From Limonium bicolor (Eukaryota > Streptophyta > Magnoliopsida > Caryophyllales > Plumbaginaceae), in assembly GCA_023374045.1 (NCBI GenBank), contig CM041777.1, positions 86,236,300-86,300,299 of the forward strand: 64,000 bases of DNA, given 5' to 3'. Below, in pieces: positions 1-10,790 of this stretch. The number at the start of each line of letters is the position of its first letter. The first letter of the stretch is position 1. The notes below the pieces were generated by a model. It had not been told where the DNA came from and made no database searches. It saw only the letters and a program-made list of their open reading frames with translations. Position numbers and translations under genes: made by a program.

Positions 1-890
1 CATCACTAATGATTGCTCGCGGAACACCAAAACGAGTGAATATATTCCGCTTCAAAAATTTGAGCACTACTTTTGCATCATTAGTTGGTGCTGCTATTGC
101 TTCAGCCCATTTTGTAACATAGTCTACTCCCACCAAGATGTAGAGGTTACCTTGTGATGATGGGAACGGCCCCATGAAATCAATGCCCCAAAGGTCGAAT
201 GGTTCAACTTCCAATATAGAATTCAAGGGCATCTCATGACGTCTAGATAGGTTCCCTTGCCTTTGGCACTGGTCACATGTAGACACAAACTGATAGCAAT
301 CTTTGTTCAAGGTCTTCCAAAAGAAACCTGCTTCCAAAACTTTTGCGGCTGTTCGGGCATGACCGAAATGACCTCCTGCTTCTCTTGAGTGACAATGATC
401 AAGGATATCTCTTATTTCAGGATCAGGAACGCATCTGCGAATCATCCCATCCGCGCAAACCTTGAAGAGAAATGGGTCGTCCCAAAGGTAATGCTTGACT
501 GTGGAGAAGAACTTCTTCTTCTGCTGATATGACAATTCTGGAGGAACAATGCCCTTGGCTAGGTAGTTTGCAATATCAGCATACCAAGGGTCTGTGGGAC
601 AACTGATCGTGTAGACAAACTCATCAGGAAAATACTCGTTAATCGGCTTGCCATCATCTGGAATTTCCATACGGGATAAGTGATCTGCCACTCCATTCTG
701 TGCTCCAGGTTTGTCCCTAATTCAATGTCAAACTCCTGCAAAAGTAAGATCCATCTAATTAAGCGAGGTTTAGCATCAACTTTTCCAAAGAGATACCTGA
801 GAGCGGAATGGTCGGTGTGCACAATGACTTTGCTGCCAATAATGTATGGTCGAAATTTGTCACATGCAAAGACAATTGCCAGCACTCCTT
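1..890 (-). pseudogene. Athila-type pol, RNase H and integrase part (runs off the left edge)
   Basis: This is the 3' half of the pol gene of a minus-strand Ty3/gypsy element. RNase H lies at about 700-890 ([10 protein letters not shown] motif) and is followed by an integrase zinc finger of HHCC type ([14 protein letters not shown], then CDQCQRQG) at about 260-410. The first catalytic Asp of the DDE core is in WGIDFMGPF near 171-195, and the second is in the AIISD motif at the left edge; the third lies outside the window. RNase H cuts the RNA strand during reverse transcription and integrase joins the DNA copy to the chromosome. The frame changes at about 890, where one base seems to be missing between TEKE and LLAIV, and changes again near 700, so the sequence as given does not encode an intact protein. 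Confidence 0.88.
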
Positions 891-3830
891 CTCCGTTGTT
901 GTGTAGTTCTTTTGTGCCTCATTCATAGTCTTACTAGCATAGTAGACTATCCTTAACACCTTGTCATGTCTCTGACCCAAAGCTGCTCCCAATGCGTAAT
1001 CGCTGGCATCACACATTATCTCAAAAGGTAATGACCAATCAGGAGCGACAATAATAGGTGCAGAAACCAAATTAGCCTTGAGCAAATTAAAAGCATCTAA
1101 GCACTCTTTTGTAAATTCAAATTTTACATCTTTAATTAACAGATCACAAAGAGGCTTAGAGATCCTAGAGAAATCCTTAACAAAACGCCTATAAAAACCT
1201 GCATGACCGAGAAAACTTCGGACATCCTTTACCGACGATGGTGGTGGTAGTTGCTCTATTACCTCAATCTTTGATTTGTCTACCTCGATCCCTTTCTTAG
1301 AAATCTTATGTCCGAGCACGATGCCTTCCTGCACCATAAAGTGGCACTTCTCCCAATTGAGCACCAAGTTAGTCTCCTTGCACCTAGCTAAGATTAAATC
1401 CAAGTCTCTCAAGCATGAATCAAAAGTAGGTCCAAAGACAGAAAAATCATCCATAAAGATTTCGATGCACTTTTCAATAAAATCAGCAAAGATAGCAGTC
1501 ATGCATCTTTGAAATGTAGCTGGTGCATTACACAAACCAAAGGGCATGCGTCGATAAGCATAAGTACCATATGGACATGTAAAAGTAGTTTTCTCTTGGT
1601 CTTCCTTAGCAATTGGAATTTGAAAGTAACCGGAGTAACCATCTAAGAAACAGTAATAGTCTTGTCCTGCAAGCCTCTCCAACATCTGATCAATGAAAGG
1701 AAGGGGGAAATGGTCTTTCCTAGTGGCGGCATTTAATTTCCTATAATCAATGCAAACTCTATGCCCGGTAATAGTACGCTGAGGAATTAATTCACCTTTA
1801 TCATTAGGTACCACAGTTAAACCTCCTTTCTTAGGTACGACCTGTGTGGGACTTACCCATTCGCTGTCAGAAATAGGGTAAATGATACCTGCATCCAAGA
1901 GCTTGATGACTTCCTTTTTAACCACCTCTTTCATGTGCGGGTTCAGTCTTCGTTGAGGCTGTCTTGCTGGTTTGTCATTCTCCTCAAGGTAAATGCGGTG
2001 AGTGCAGAATGTAGGGGCAATGCCTTTGATATCAGCAATGGACCACCCTAATGCCTCTTTGTTCCTCTTCAGAACCTGCAACAAGGCTTCCTCCTGTTCA
2101 TTGGTTAAACTGTTAGAGATAATGACAGGCAAATCAGATGGAGGAACTAAGAAAGCATATTTAAGGTGACTAGGAAGAGGGTTAAGTTCAAGGGAAGGTG
2201 GTGAGTCCACAGAAGGAGCTAGTGTCTTTGGAACTCGGTCCAGCGGTTCCTCTTCGATTTTGTAGTTCTTCCTATATGGCCTACCAGCAGCAAGCTGAAA
2301 TGCTGCAGCAGAGACTTCCGAATCATCATGAACTGTTTCTATGGACTCTACCAAGCACTTCTCCAATGCATCCAGCTCCGTGGGGCTGTAAGAATAGTCC
2401 TGCATCAAGGTATCAATACAATCTAAACTAAAACAAGCATGAACATCAGAAGGGTGGGTAGTGGCTTTGGTCATATCAAATACAAGCTGCTCATCATGTA
2501 GCCGAAGTATAATCTTCCCTCCTTCAACATCAATGAGGGTCCTTGCTGTACGCATGAATGGTCGACCTAAGATAAGCGGTACCACCTTGTCTTCCTCCAT
2601 GTCTAAGATAACAAAATCAGCAGGGAAAGCAAAAGTGCCAACCGAAACAATTAAATCCCTTACCACTCCTTTAGGTAGGATGATGGACCTATCGGCTAAT
2701 TGCAGAGTAATTCGGGTAGGTTCACATTCTCCTAGACCAAGCTTCAGATATATTGAATAGGGCATTAAATTAATACTCGCACCTAAGTCACATAAACCCT
2801 TACCACATTGCACATTACCTATCGCGCAAGGTATGACCGGGGTACCTGGGTCATCAAGCTTAGGTGGAAGCTTTTGTGAAAGGACGGCTGATACGTTCTC
2901 GGTAAGCTGCACAGTATCTTTCTCCACTAAGGACCGTCTATTTGACAGGATGTCCTTCATGAACTTCGCATATATTGGCATCTGCTTTAACGCATCAGAA
3001 AAGGGAATGTTAATGGTTAGTTTCTTAAAGATACTTAGGAACTTACCAAACTGCTCATCCAGGTCTCTCTTTTTCAACCGGTTTGGAAAAGGCACCGATG
3101 CTATATCAACTGTGCGGCGTGGAGGTGTGGAAGTCTTAGAAGTCTTACTAATAGCCACCTCATTTTCAACCGGTTCCTCCTGAGAGCCTTTCGGTGTGGT
3201 TTCTTCATTTTCCCCAACATTAGGAAGAGGAGCTTCAATTTCAGGAATCACCGGCTCAAGCTGTGTACCACTTCTCAATGTGATTGCCTTGGCATGCTCT
3301 CTCGGGTTCTGTTCTGACTGACTGGGTAAAGAACCCAAAGGGCGCTGAGCTAACTGCTGTGATATCTGAGATATTTGAGTTTCGATGTTCCTATTGAATG
3401 TCCTTTGATCATTGTTGAAGGTCCTCTGCTCCTGATTGAAAGCTTCTAGCTCATTAAATTTCTTGGTATTGACAGTGATGAAATCATTCATTCTGGCCAG
3501 AACTTCATCCATGCTAGAGGATGCACCAGCACCTGCATTCTGCACTTGCTGATTCTGCAGTGGCTGCTTTTGATAAGAGGAATTATATTGCTGCTGAGGT
3601 CTCTGATTATAATTGCTGTTACCGCCAGCTTGGTAACGACTCTGTTGCTGATATCCTTGATTGTTTTGGTTGTTGTAGAAGGTCCCTTGCCTGTTTCCCA
3701 GATAATTTACCTCTTCATTTTGCTGAGAAGTGCACTGGCACATGTTGGGACTTCTACCACAATACTCACACTGTGGGAAGGAATCGGTCACAACAGCGGC
3801 GCTTGACTGAGGTTTCATCATAGCACACAT
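880..3830 (-). CDS. Athila-type polyprotein: gag C-terminus, protease, reverse transcriptase
   Basis: A 1,023-codon open frame covers the gag C-terminus (Gln/Asn-rich, with a Cys-rich [13 protein letters not shown] knuckle near residues 22-34), an aspartic protease with DLGAS near residue 348, and a reverse transcriptase running from about residue 640. The RT carries CIDYRKLN near residue 692 and FMDDFSVFG, the catalytic Asp pair, near residue 792. The FMDD variant and the protease style match the Athila clade of plant Ty3/gypsy elements. The last ~40 residues are out of frame with RNase H. The protein would process gag and copy element RNA in cytoplasmic particles. The start used here lies inside gag: the real initiation codon is upstream, beyond frame breaks. 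Assignment to Athila is strong; activity is doubtful. Confidence 0.9.
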
Positions 3831-4600
3831 CTTTCAAACTGCTTTGACATGCTTCCATTTGGCAGCAGAAAGTATTTGAATCTACTTCATAGACTCCAGC
3901 GGTTTTCTTCGGTGCTGCTTCTCCTGTTCTCGCACCTCCCCACTGATTGGATGCATTGGCAATGGTATCCAATAGTTCCTTGATTCTAGCTATTGGTAGC
4001 TCCATGAGGCTTCCTCCTGCACAAGTGTCTACCAACAAACGACTTGAATGATCCAAATCTTTATAAAAGGACTGTAAAATTACCTCCTCTCCCAAGCCAT
4101 GGTGTGGTACTTTGCGCACAATGCCTTTGAAACGCTCCCAAGCCTCAGATAATGTTCACCAGTGAACGGTTTAAAGTTGGTGATCTCTCCTCTCATCATC
4201 AGCATCCGAGAAGGAGGGAAATATTTTGCCAAAAATGCATTTGCTAACTCTGTCCAGGTGGTGATACTGTTGGGTGTCAAAGAGTTTAGCCAATCTGCAG
4301 CTCTGTCCCTCAGGGAGAATGGGAAGAGAGTCAGTCTAGCCACCTCCTGTGAGCTGATGTAGAACAGCTCCCACCAATCTTATGAAAGTGGTGAGGTGGA
4401 CATTGGGATCTTCGGTGATTGTTCCGCTGAACTGAGGTGCATTCATGACCATAGTAACATAATGCGTTTTGAACTGCCAATGCTCCCCTGCTGGTAACGC
4501 AGGAATTACTATTGGTGAGACAAGCCCTTCAACGCTTGGGCGGGTGTAATCCCTCATGTGCCTCTCCGGATTCTCCATATTGGTTCTTGAGGAGTTGTTC
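3766..4600 (-). pseudogene. Athila gag, split over three frames
   Basis: The gag capsid region is readable in three successive frames (about 4336-4578, 4080-4343, 3766-4119). The middle part has the plant retrotransposon gag motif with RDRAADWLNSL and FLAKYFPPSR; the last part has HHGLGEEVILQSFYKDL and CAGGSLMELP, both typical of Athila/Tat capsid proteins. Gag packages the element RNA. The frame breaks are isolated, and the amino-acid sequence stays conserved on both sides of each, so either recent decay or base-calling error could explain them. The N-terminal start is taken at MENPERHM (4578), which may not be the original start because similarity continues weakly upstream. Confidence 0.82.
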
Positions 4601-4890
4601 AGAATTTCTTCTTCAACAATCCTTCTGTTGGTGAATCTTTTGGAAGTACCTCCTGAACAATCGGAGGCTCCAGCTCTAATCTTTTTCGAATTCTTCTTGT
4701 TACTCTTTCTATTTCTGGTTCAATTTCGAATTCAGGGTCTCCTACAGAACGAGTTTTAACCATAAACCAAGATCAGATAACTGATAGTAATGCAGTTTCT
4801 AAAGGAACAAAATAGAATGAAACAAAAAAAAATGAAAATAAAATTAAATAAGAAAAAATAAAAATAAAAATCAAACTAAGCAACCGTGCC
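4601..4890 (-). other. Athila untranslated leader
   Basis: This stretch lies between the gag start and the primer binding site. On the plus strand it is very A-rich, with short AAAATAAA-type runs at 4800-4872. I see no conserved protein. It is the expected place for the packaging leader of the element. Confidence 0.5.
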
Positions 4891-4908
4891 TCCCCGGCAA
4901 CGGCGCCA
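4891..4908 (-). promoter_or_regulatory. Primer binding site, tRNA-Asp type
   Basis: The plus strand reads TCCCCGGCAACGGCGCCA, the 3' end of plant tRNA-Asp including the CCA-derived tail. On the minus strand this is an 18-nt primer binding site directly next to the 5' LTR. tRNA-Asp priming is usual for the Athila lineage, which agrees with the coding region and fixes the element on the minus strand. Confidence 0.9.
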
Positions 4909-4914
4909 TTAACT

Positions 4915-6150
4915 TGTTGGGTAAAAACCTAACGGCAAGAATACCGGTCGATTATAGCAAGTTTTCCTAGAAGTGTCCCTCCAGGTTATCGAATCCAGGG
5001 GAGGCAGCGTTTTAGTTTGATTAATATTTAAGATCAAAACAAAGTAAAATAACTCAAGTAACAGGGGGTTTTGTTTGTTTGAATTACTAAGTACTAAAAA
5101 ACTGAAATAAGAACAAGGGTAAAATGCAAGAGCAACAGTGAGCAAAAATGATGTTTTTGAATTAAAGAAGGAAAATTCCGGTTTACTAATCCTCCAATTT
5201 CTTCGGTTCCTTTCTCATGTGTTTACCGATATCTAGATTAAAATCCTAGATCAGAATTATTCCACGTTCGGTCTCCCGCTCGGTGGAATCTAATTAAAGA
5301 TAAATTTTAACTCTCGTTACAAATTTATTAATTGCTAACAGCTTTAAGAATAATCCAGTTTAATGATCAGTTAATATCCTAGAGGAATTACCATCTCTAA
5401 ATTAACCGGTGCTGTTCCTGTTGTCTATTATCTACCGCAGTTCTCACTTATAAGCAGATAAACAGGTAAAATCCAGTAATTGGCCAAATCACAAGATTTA
5501 TAATAATAAATAGGGACAACACTTTAATCTGTTAAAATGGTAAATCACAAAGATAATGGAACCTCAGAATTTGGATTACATAGTAAACCGAAATTTATAG
5601 AAACTACTCAGCCATGGAAATGAAAATACTGCAAAAATATGTGAAAAACATTAAAGAGGAAGAAAAGAGGAAACTCTGATTTAAGACTCTGCAGTAGAGT
5701 CTTGGTGTGTGATCAGTGCTTTCTCCTGCTCCTTCTTCAGGAAATAGTGTAGACCCGAGCTGCTTGTATTCTCCAGATTTTGTGAATGTGTATGGTGTTT
5801 AATGGAAATGGTGGTGAATGGAACGTGAGAGATGAACTGGGAATGGAGTTGTGGAGTATTACTCTCCAGCCCGATTGTGTGATTTTTAACAATGGGATTG
5901 AGTTCTATAAATAGAACTCAATACGTAGCATGTGGTGTCTTGCTGGACTTGTGAGTGGAGGGGTGAGTGTTTTAGTGGGTGATGATGCTGGATTTAGGGA
6001 GATAATTGGATTTAGTGGGATTAGAAGATGGAAAGTAGTAGCAGTGATATGAGGGTCTGGAAAGAGTACGTAGTGGATGGGCGGCTGTTTAGTTTAAAGA
6101 GAATTTATTCTCTTTTCTTCACTTTCGCGGCGCTACAGAGTCTGATTCAG
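4915..6150 (-). mobile_element. Athila 5' LTR (far end not fixed)
   Basis: The LTR starts six bases after the primer site with TGTTGGG on the plus strand (the 3' end of the LTR on the minus strand). A TATTTATAG box at about 5908-5917, read on the minus strand, is a candidate promoter. There are no long ORFs. The partner LTR lies left of the window, so the outer boundary cannot be set by comparison; it could be just before or just after the hairpin array at 6157-6485. Athila LTRs are commonly 1.2-1.8 kb. Confidence 0.65.
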
Positions 6151-6156
6151 TAGTAT

Positions 6157-6485
6157 GGTCCGGGACTTAAGTCTTGTATGAAGTCCCGGACCGTATTACT
6201 GAAATAGGTCGAGAGTTGCTTCTGATTTGTGGTCCGGGACTTAGGGTTTGTATAAAGTCCCGGACCATGGTGTTAAAACAGGTCGAGACTCCTTTCCTTG
6301 TGTGTGTCCGGGACTTAAGTTGTGTATTAAGTCCCGGACCATATTTGAATTCCAGTCGAGATTAATGCTTCATAGTGGTCCGGGACTTAAGTTATGCAAC
6401 AAGTCCCGGACCATGTCTGTATTCAGGTCGAGATTTTGAGTCACAATATGGTCCGGGACTTAGCTCCAGAATCAAGTCCCGGACC
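6157..6485. repeat. Five-unit hairpin array, 36-nt hairpins with ~36-nt spacers
   Basis: Five near-perfect inverted repeats begin at 6157, 6231, 6305, 6377 and 6450. Each spans exactly 36 nt: a left arm GGTCCGGGACTT, a 10-12 nt variable loop and a right arm AAGTCCCGGACC. Spacers are 36-38 nt, diverged, and most carry a GTCGAGA-like motif in the middle. The period is therefore 72-74 nt. The loops and spacers vary more than the arms. The array lies at the outer end of, or just beyond, the Athila 5' LTR. Confidence 0.95.
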
Positions 6486-6561
6486 ATGCTTGAATTTAAT
6501 TCGAGAGTTTGTTGTCTTTGACTCAAATCAGTTTGTTGATTTTCCATGTGTTCCACTAGTG

Positions 6562-6752
6562 ATAGGAATGTGTTTCCTTTTTTTTTTTTTGATAAGTGGC
6601 TGAAAGTTCAGCTTAAGAGCGATACTGAGCTTCTAAATGAAGTTTTCTCGCAATACGGTAGTGGTGAGTTTTGAACCCAGGACCTTTGGTCAAGGATACC
6701 ACTCCACTACCGACCAAGCCACAGGGGCTTGGTATAGGAATGTGTTTCCTTT
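6562..6752 (-). mobile_element. tRNA-derived SINE with 19-bp target duplication
   Basis: Identical 19-bp direct repeats ATAGGAATGTGTTTCCTTT lie at 6562-6580 and 6734-6752. Between them, on the minus strand, is a ~153-nt unit that starts ACCAAGCCCC, carries tRNA-like box A (TGGCTTGGTCGGTAGTGG) and box B (GGTTCAAAACTC) promoter motifs, and ends in TTATC followed by a poly-A tail. This is the full anatomy of a tRNA-derived SINE, transcribed by RNA polymerase III and mobilised by a LINE. Its last ~60 nt resemble the element at 45454-45638. Confidence 0.92.
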
Positions 6753-7307
6753 GAGATTAAAAATCTGAAAAAGCACACAAAAACCATAAAAGAAGACAAT
6801 TGCAAACAAGAAACATAAAAGTGCTCATAAGACAGGAATTTAGCAGTCAATGGTAACAGATTAGGCATCAAAAGACCCTTTAGAAATAGGTAAATTCCTG
6901 ACTTATCAACCACTTATAGGGAGCTTCAAGAATCATCCAACCCTGATGTGATCAGCATCAGTGTTGAACTATACTTCCACCCCAATTTGTGTTTGGCTTC
7001 CCTTGATCACATGAAAATCAAGTTTCACCTCCCACTTCAATTTCAAACAACAACTAATTCAAGCATATACCATTTTTCTATCTTTTAATCCTTCTAGTCA
7101 TAATCATTACATCTCCAAGGGTGGAACTCTGTCCATCAATCATCTTCCAGATTCAACTTAATTCAAGTTACCTAGGGAATTCAATTCTCACTAGGTTCTA
7201 AGTCGGTTTCATTCCCCTTCATGAATCACATTACTGTATATACATATATATATTTTTATCAAAATATAATACACGGTATTACATGTATTATTATACGAAC
7301 ATATACT
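6753..7307. other. Unassigned AT-rich stretch
   Basis: I see no conserved coding sequence or terminal repeat here. The stretch ends in a TA-rich segment (about 7238-7300) just before TGTTGGGG at 7308, where the style of the sequence changes. Confidence 0.4.
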
Positions 7308-9338
7308 GTTGGGGTTTAGTTCCCTGGGAGTTTCTTTACTCCCTTATACTTGTACTCTCACACACAACTGTTAACAAAATAGACACACTTATCACAATGG
7401 TATTCGCATCTTCTGTGCGCAATTACCATAATTAAACCATGAATGAATGCATATGTTTATGTAACACACGCATCAATCATCAAAACAAATTATTTTGTGC
7501 TATGCACACCATAGTTCCCGTACACTTGTACGGTAAAACACACTAAGCGGTTTTGCACCTCCTACCTCCCTACCCCACTATACCCCCCTTAAAAGGGATT
7601 ACGCCCACGTAATCAATCACTGAACATGGTTTAAAAGTTGTTTCTGTCCGCCGTGAATTTTTAATTCCACGCGGTCTGTCATACAATGCGTTCTGGTTAG
7701 AGGATCTTAACCATGTTGGCGGTTTAGTCCCTAAACCAAGAATTCTCAATGGGGTTTATTTAACTCGTAACCGGTTTCGGTTCTGGCCTGTGAGGCTTCT
7801 AGGCATTAATAATTGGCCATTTACTCATATTCACTATGCACATTCAACACTTGAATCACTGGCTCACTAGTTTCTGGTACGCAACTCCTGATAACTTTGG
7901 AGCTTAGTTTGCCCCATTTATTATTGTTACTGTATTGTACATCTCCCATTTATCACCTTTATCTTGGTAATAATGGTTTCTCAACCGACGTGTGGTATCT
8001 CTTACCGTGAGCGAATTTGGTGAGTTACAAACGTTCTATCCACTTCCATGATAATTTACTATATATGTTGTTATGTATTTCACAATGATTAACTTGATTT
8101 CTTCCAACTTACTGTCGGCTAAGATTGAGCTACTACCTAATATGTAGTGCTTCCTCAGTCACTTTCAACACCTGAGGTATATTGCATACCGGTATTTGGC
8201 ATTCAGTGATACTGCAGTCACTCACTGCTAATCATGCCTCCACATTTGGTTCTGTACAAGTATTCTTTCATTGGTATGACCTTGCATTTCCTATGCCTCG
8301 GTCTTATAACGTTATAAGTCTTTTGTTGTTCTACCACAATTAACACCTTCCCAACTTCCTAGCTATCTCACTCGATCATTACCGTGCAAGCGTAATACCA
8401 AAACACTCAGTCATACAGAGTGCAGAGGTGTAAACTCTTGGCAGTAAATCTCTCATGCGATTGCAATAGGAATCCATGTCACGTTCCAATGAGATCCTCA
8501 TTTCATAATGCTGGCTACTGGCTTACTTTCTAGTTTACTTGTTATCACTTACCGTTGTATCTCCACAAGGTTTAACTCATAACTCTGCTTATCAGCCATA
8601 TTATCGTTTAACAATACATATACAACGGTCGCTTATTGTGCACCGTGCTCTTACTCATTGTACAACACTAACTTACATGGCATCCACTGTCATATTAGCT
8701 TCCGCACATGTACTTTCATCATTCGTGTTATGGTTCGTCATTCATTTGGATGACTACTGAATACACTAGTTTTCGAGTCTTTATGCTCCTTGAGCGTTGC
8801 TCACTCGGTGCTTCACATTATACACATATGCTACTAAACTAACTGCTCTCCCGCAATAACAACATGGTCAATCCTTAACATATTTCTTGAACTTGGTTCA
8901 CATAATTACCGCTCCCGCGGTCTCACAATATCGAGAGGTATCCCCACTCTTAAAGCAGTGGTTCGTTCTCCGCTCTATTCACTTGTATATCATAAACTTT
9001 CGTAATCAATAAAATTTACATATCACATTTTGCTTGTGGTTTATAAGCCTTATTGCCTCGAGCTCTGCTCATTGTAGGTTGTTCACACTCATTTACTTCT
9101 CTGTACAATATTTCATGATTTGGAGGTTGTATTGACTCCACGACAAGGTCGTTGCATCACGATTCCTTCCAAGTTGTCTCTTTGGCAACTTAGGGTCCTA
9201 CTGTTAAGTGGGTTCCCTTCGGTGTTTAAACCGAGTAATTGTTTCAACTCTTGCGTTTCTGTCACATTGTTTCATCCAACCCTTGTTGATCCAAACACCC
9301 CTCAAGGATTGCTCCTGGGTGTTGCCAAGGTATGCCAC
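7308..9338 (-). mobile_element. Internal region of a non-coding long-LTR element, left segment
   Basis: Before the solo LTR was inserted, this segment was continuous with 15029-16983 (the junction GCCAC/TACATC is restored when 9339-15028 is removed). Together they form about 4 kb of internal DNA ending at a tRNA-iMet primer site on the minus strand. I find no gag, protease, RT or integrase motif in any frame; ORFs are short and unrelated to retroelement families. That organisation, long LTRs with a ~4-kb non-coding core, is like the LARD class of non-autonomous elements. Extreme decay of a coding element is the alternative. The left end is not defined. Confidence 0.5.
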
Positions 9339-10179
9339 TGTGGAGGGTGATTTTTCGGTATGAGGGGGGTCTATCTAAATATGGCCTGACTGAAAAGCTT
9401 AGATCCTAGAAATTGCCATTCCGTGGAGGGTGAAAACCTGTTAACCTGGCATCCCTCAAATACCTACTACATCGTCCGTCTTTCCCAGAAAGCATAAGGG
9501 GAGTGCAAGTGAACACTACACCTGCTCTCCATGGGCTCCACGCGAACTTATGCCCTAAGGGCAGAAATGACTAGAGTCGCCACCTAGTTTAACCTACGAA
9601 TACTAGGAAGGGAAGGAGAAGGGTTCTAAGAACCGTTGGTTGACTCTGAATTTGTTGTATATGGATAGGACTTATCTGGTCATTTGCAGAGATTCTATTA
9701 TGGGTTCGCACTGGGTTACACCCCTTAGAAGTGGCAACGACCACGACTTTGGATTGGTGCCCGAGGAAACCTTGGTCTCCAATTGTCGGGATTGCCTTCT
9801 TTCAAAACCTTTTTAGAGAGATTCAATTAAAGCCAAAGGATAGGATTAGGACAGGAGGAGAGAAAACGAGTGGGTGAGGCGAGCTTTTCTGCCAAGCTAG
9901 CGCCAAGAAGAAAATTTGATGAATTCGAATTAGTATAGAACTAAGGTTTGGGAAAAGTATGAGGTTGAGTGAATGTACAAGGCTTGGAGTATGACGGTTT
10001 GAAGTTTGTGGGAGTCGTAGAAGGTTTGAGTGTTTTGAGAGGTATGAAGAACACCTTAGAGGGGGAAATGGTTTTTTGTTTGGAATGGGGTCGCACCCTA
10101 GATGGGCTGCCTACGTACTCAACTCCCTGTTGAGATCAGACCTTACGTAGTTCATGATTATTAGGAGGTGCTTGAGTCC

Positions 10180-10362
10180 TCCTGGGATGTATGGGATGTT
10201 TTAGTCTGTGAGACGCTCGGGTCTATGAGACGTTTGAAATCTTGAGATGTCGAAATCTGTGAGACACTCGGGTCTGTGAGATGCTCTGGTCTGTGAGATA
10301 TTCGAATCATTGGAATAACAAAGTCTGTGAGACTCTCGGGTCTGTGAGACATTCTGAGTGTG
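10180..10362. repeat. Tandem GTCTGTGAGAC repeats in the Ogre-like LTR
   Basis: Imperfect ~17-nt units of the form GTCTGTGAGACNCTCGG are repeated through this stretch, interrupted by short diverged spacers. Confidence 0.8.
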
Positions 10363-10375
10363 GGGGAAGTTGACA

Positions 10376-10590
10376 TTGAAATTAAAGTTGAATTGGAATT
10401 GAATGAATTTTTATTTGGAATTGGAATGGATTTGGAATTGAATTTAATTGAATGAATTAAATTTGAAGGAATTCAGAATTGAATTGAATTTGGAATTGAA
10501 TTTAATTGAATGAGAATTGAATTGAATTTGAATTTGAATGAGTTTGGAAATGAATTGAATTTGAATTTAAATTGAATTTGGTTTGGGGTT
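10376..10590. repeat. Low-complexity GAATTGAATTTG tract
   Basis: The block is almost entirely built of GAATTGAA/TTTGAATT permutations, giving a strongly purine/T-biased plus strand. Confidence 0.85.
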
Positions 10591-10599
10591 TTAAAAATG

Positions 10600-10790
10600 G
10601 GTCGGGTCAAAATTTGGGTTGGTCAAAGTTCGGGTCAAGGTCAAAGTTCGGATTGGTCAAAGTTGGACCAAGTCAAAGTTTGGGTTTGTCAAAGTTGGAC
10701 CAAGTCAAAGTTCGGGTTGGTCATAATTGGACCAAGTCAAAGTTCGGGTTGGTCATAATTGGACCGGGTCAAATTTTGGGCCGGATTGGG
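10600..10790. repeat. Tandem 31-34-nt repeats (GGTCAAAGTTCGGGTT type)
   Basis: Five to six units share GGTCAAAGT(T)CGGGTTGGTCA, followed in most by a TTGGACCAAGTCAAAG segment. They diverge gradually along the array, as expected from slippage within an LTR. Confidence 0.85.

Noticed and set aside
6157..6485. CRISPR-like array (36-nt repeats, 36-nt spacers)
   Set aside because: The repeats are complete hairpins in plant LTR sequence, spacers resemble each other, and no cas genes or prokaryotic context exist. The numbers agree by coincidence.
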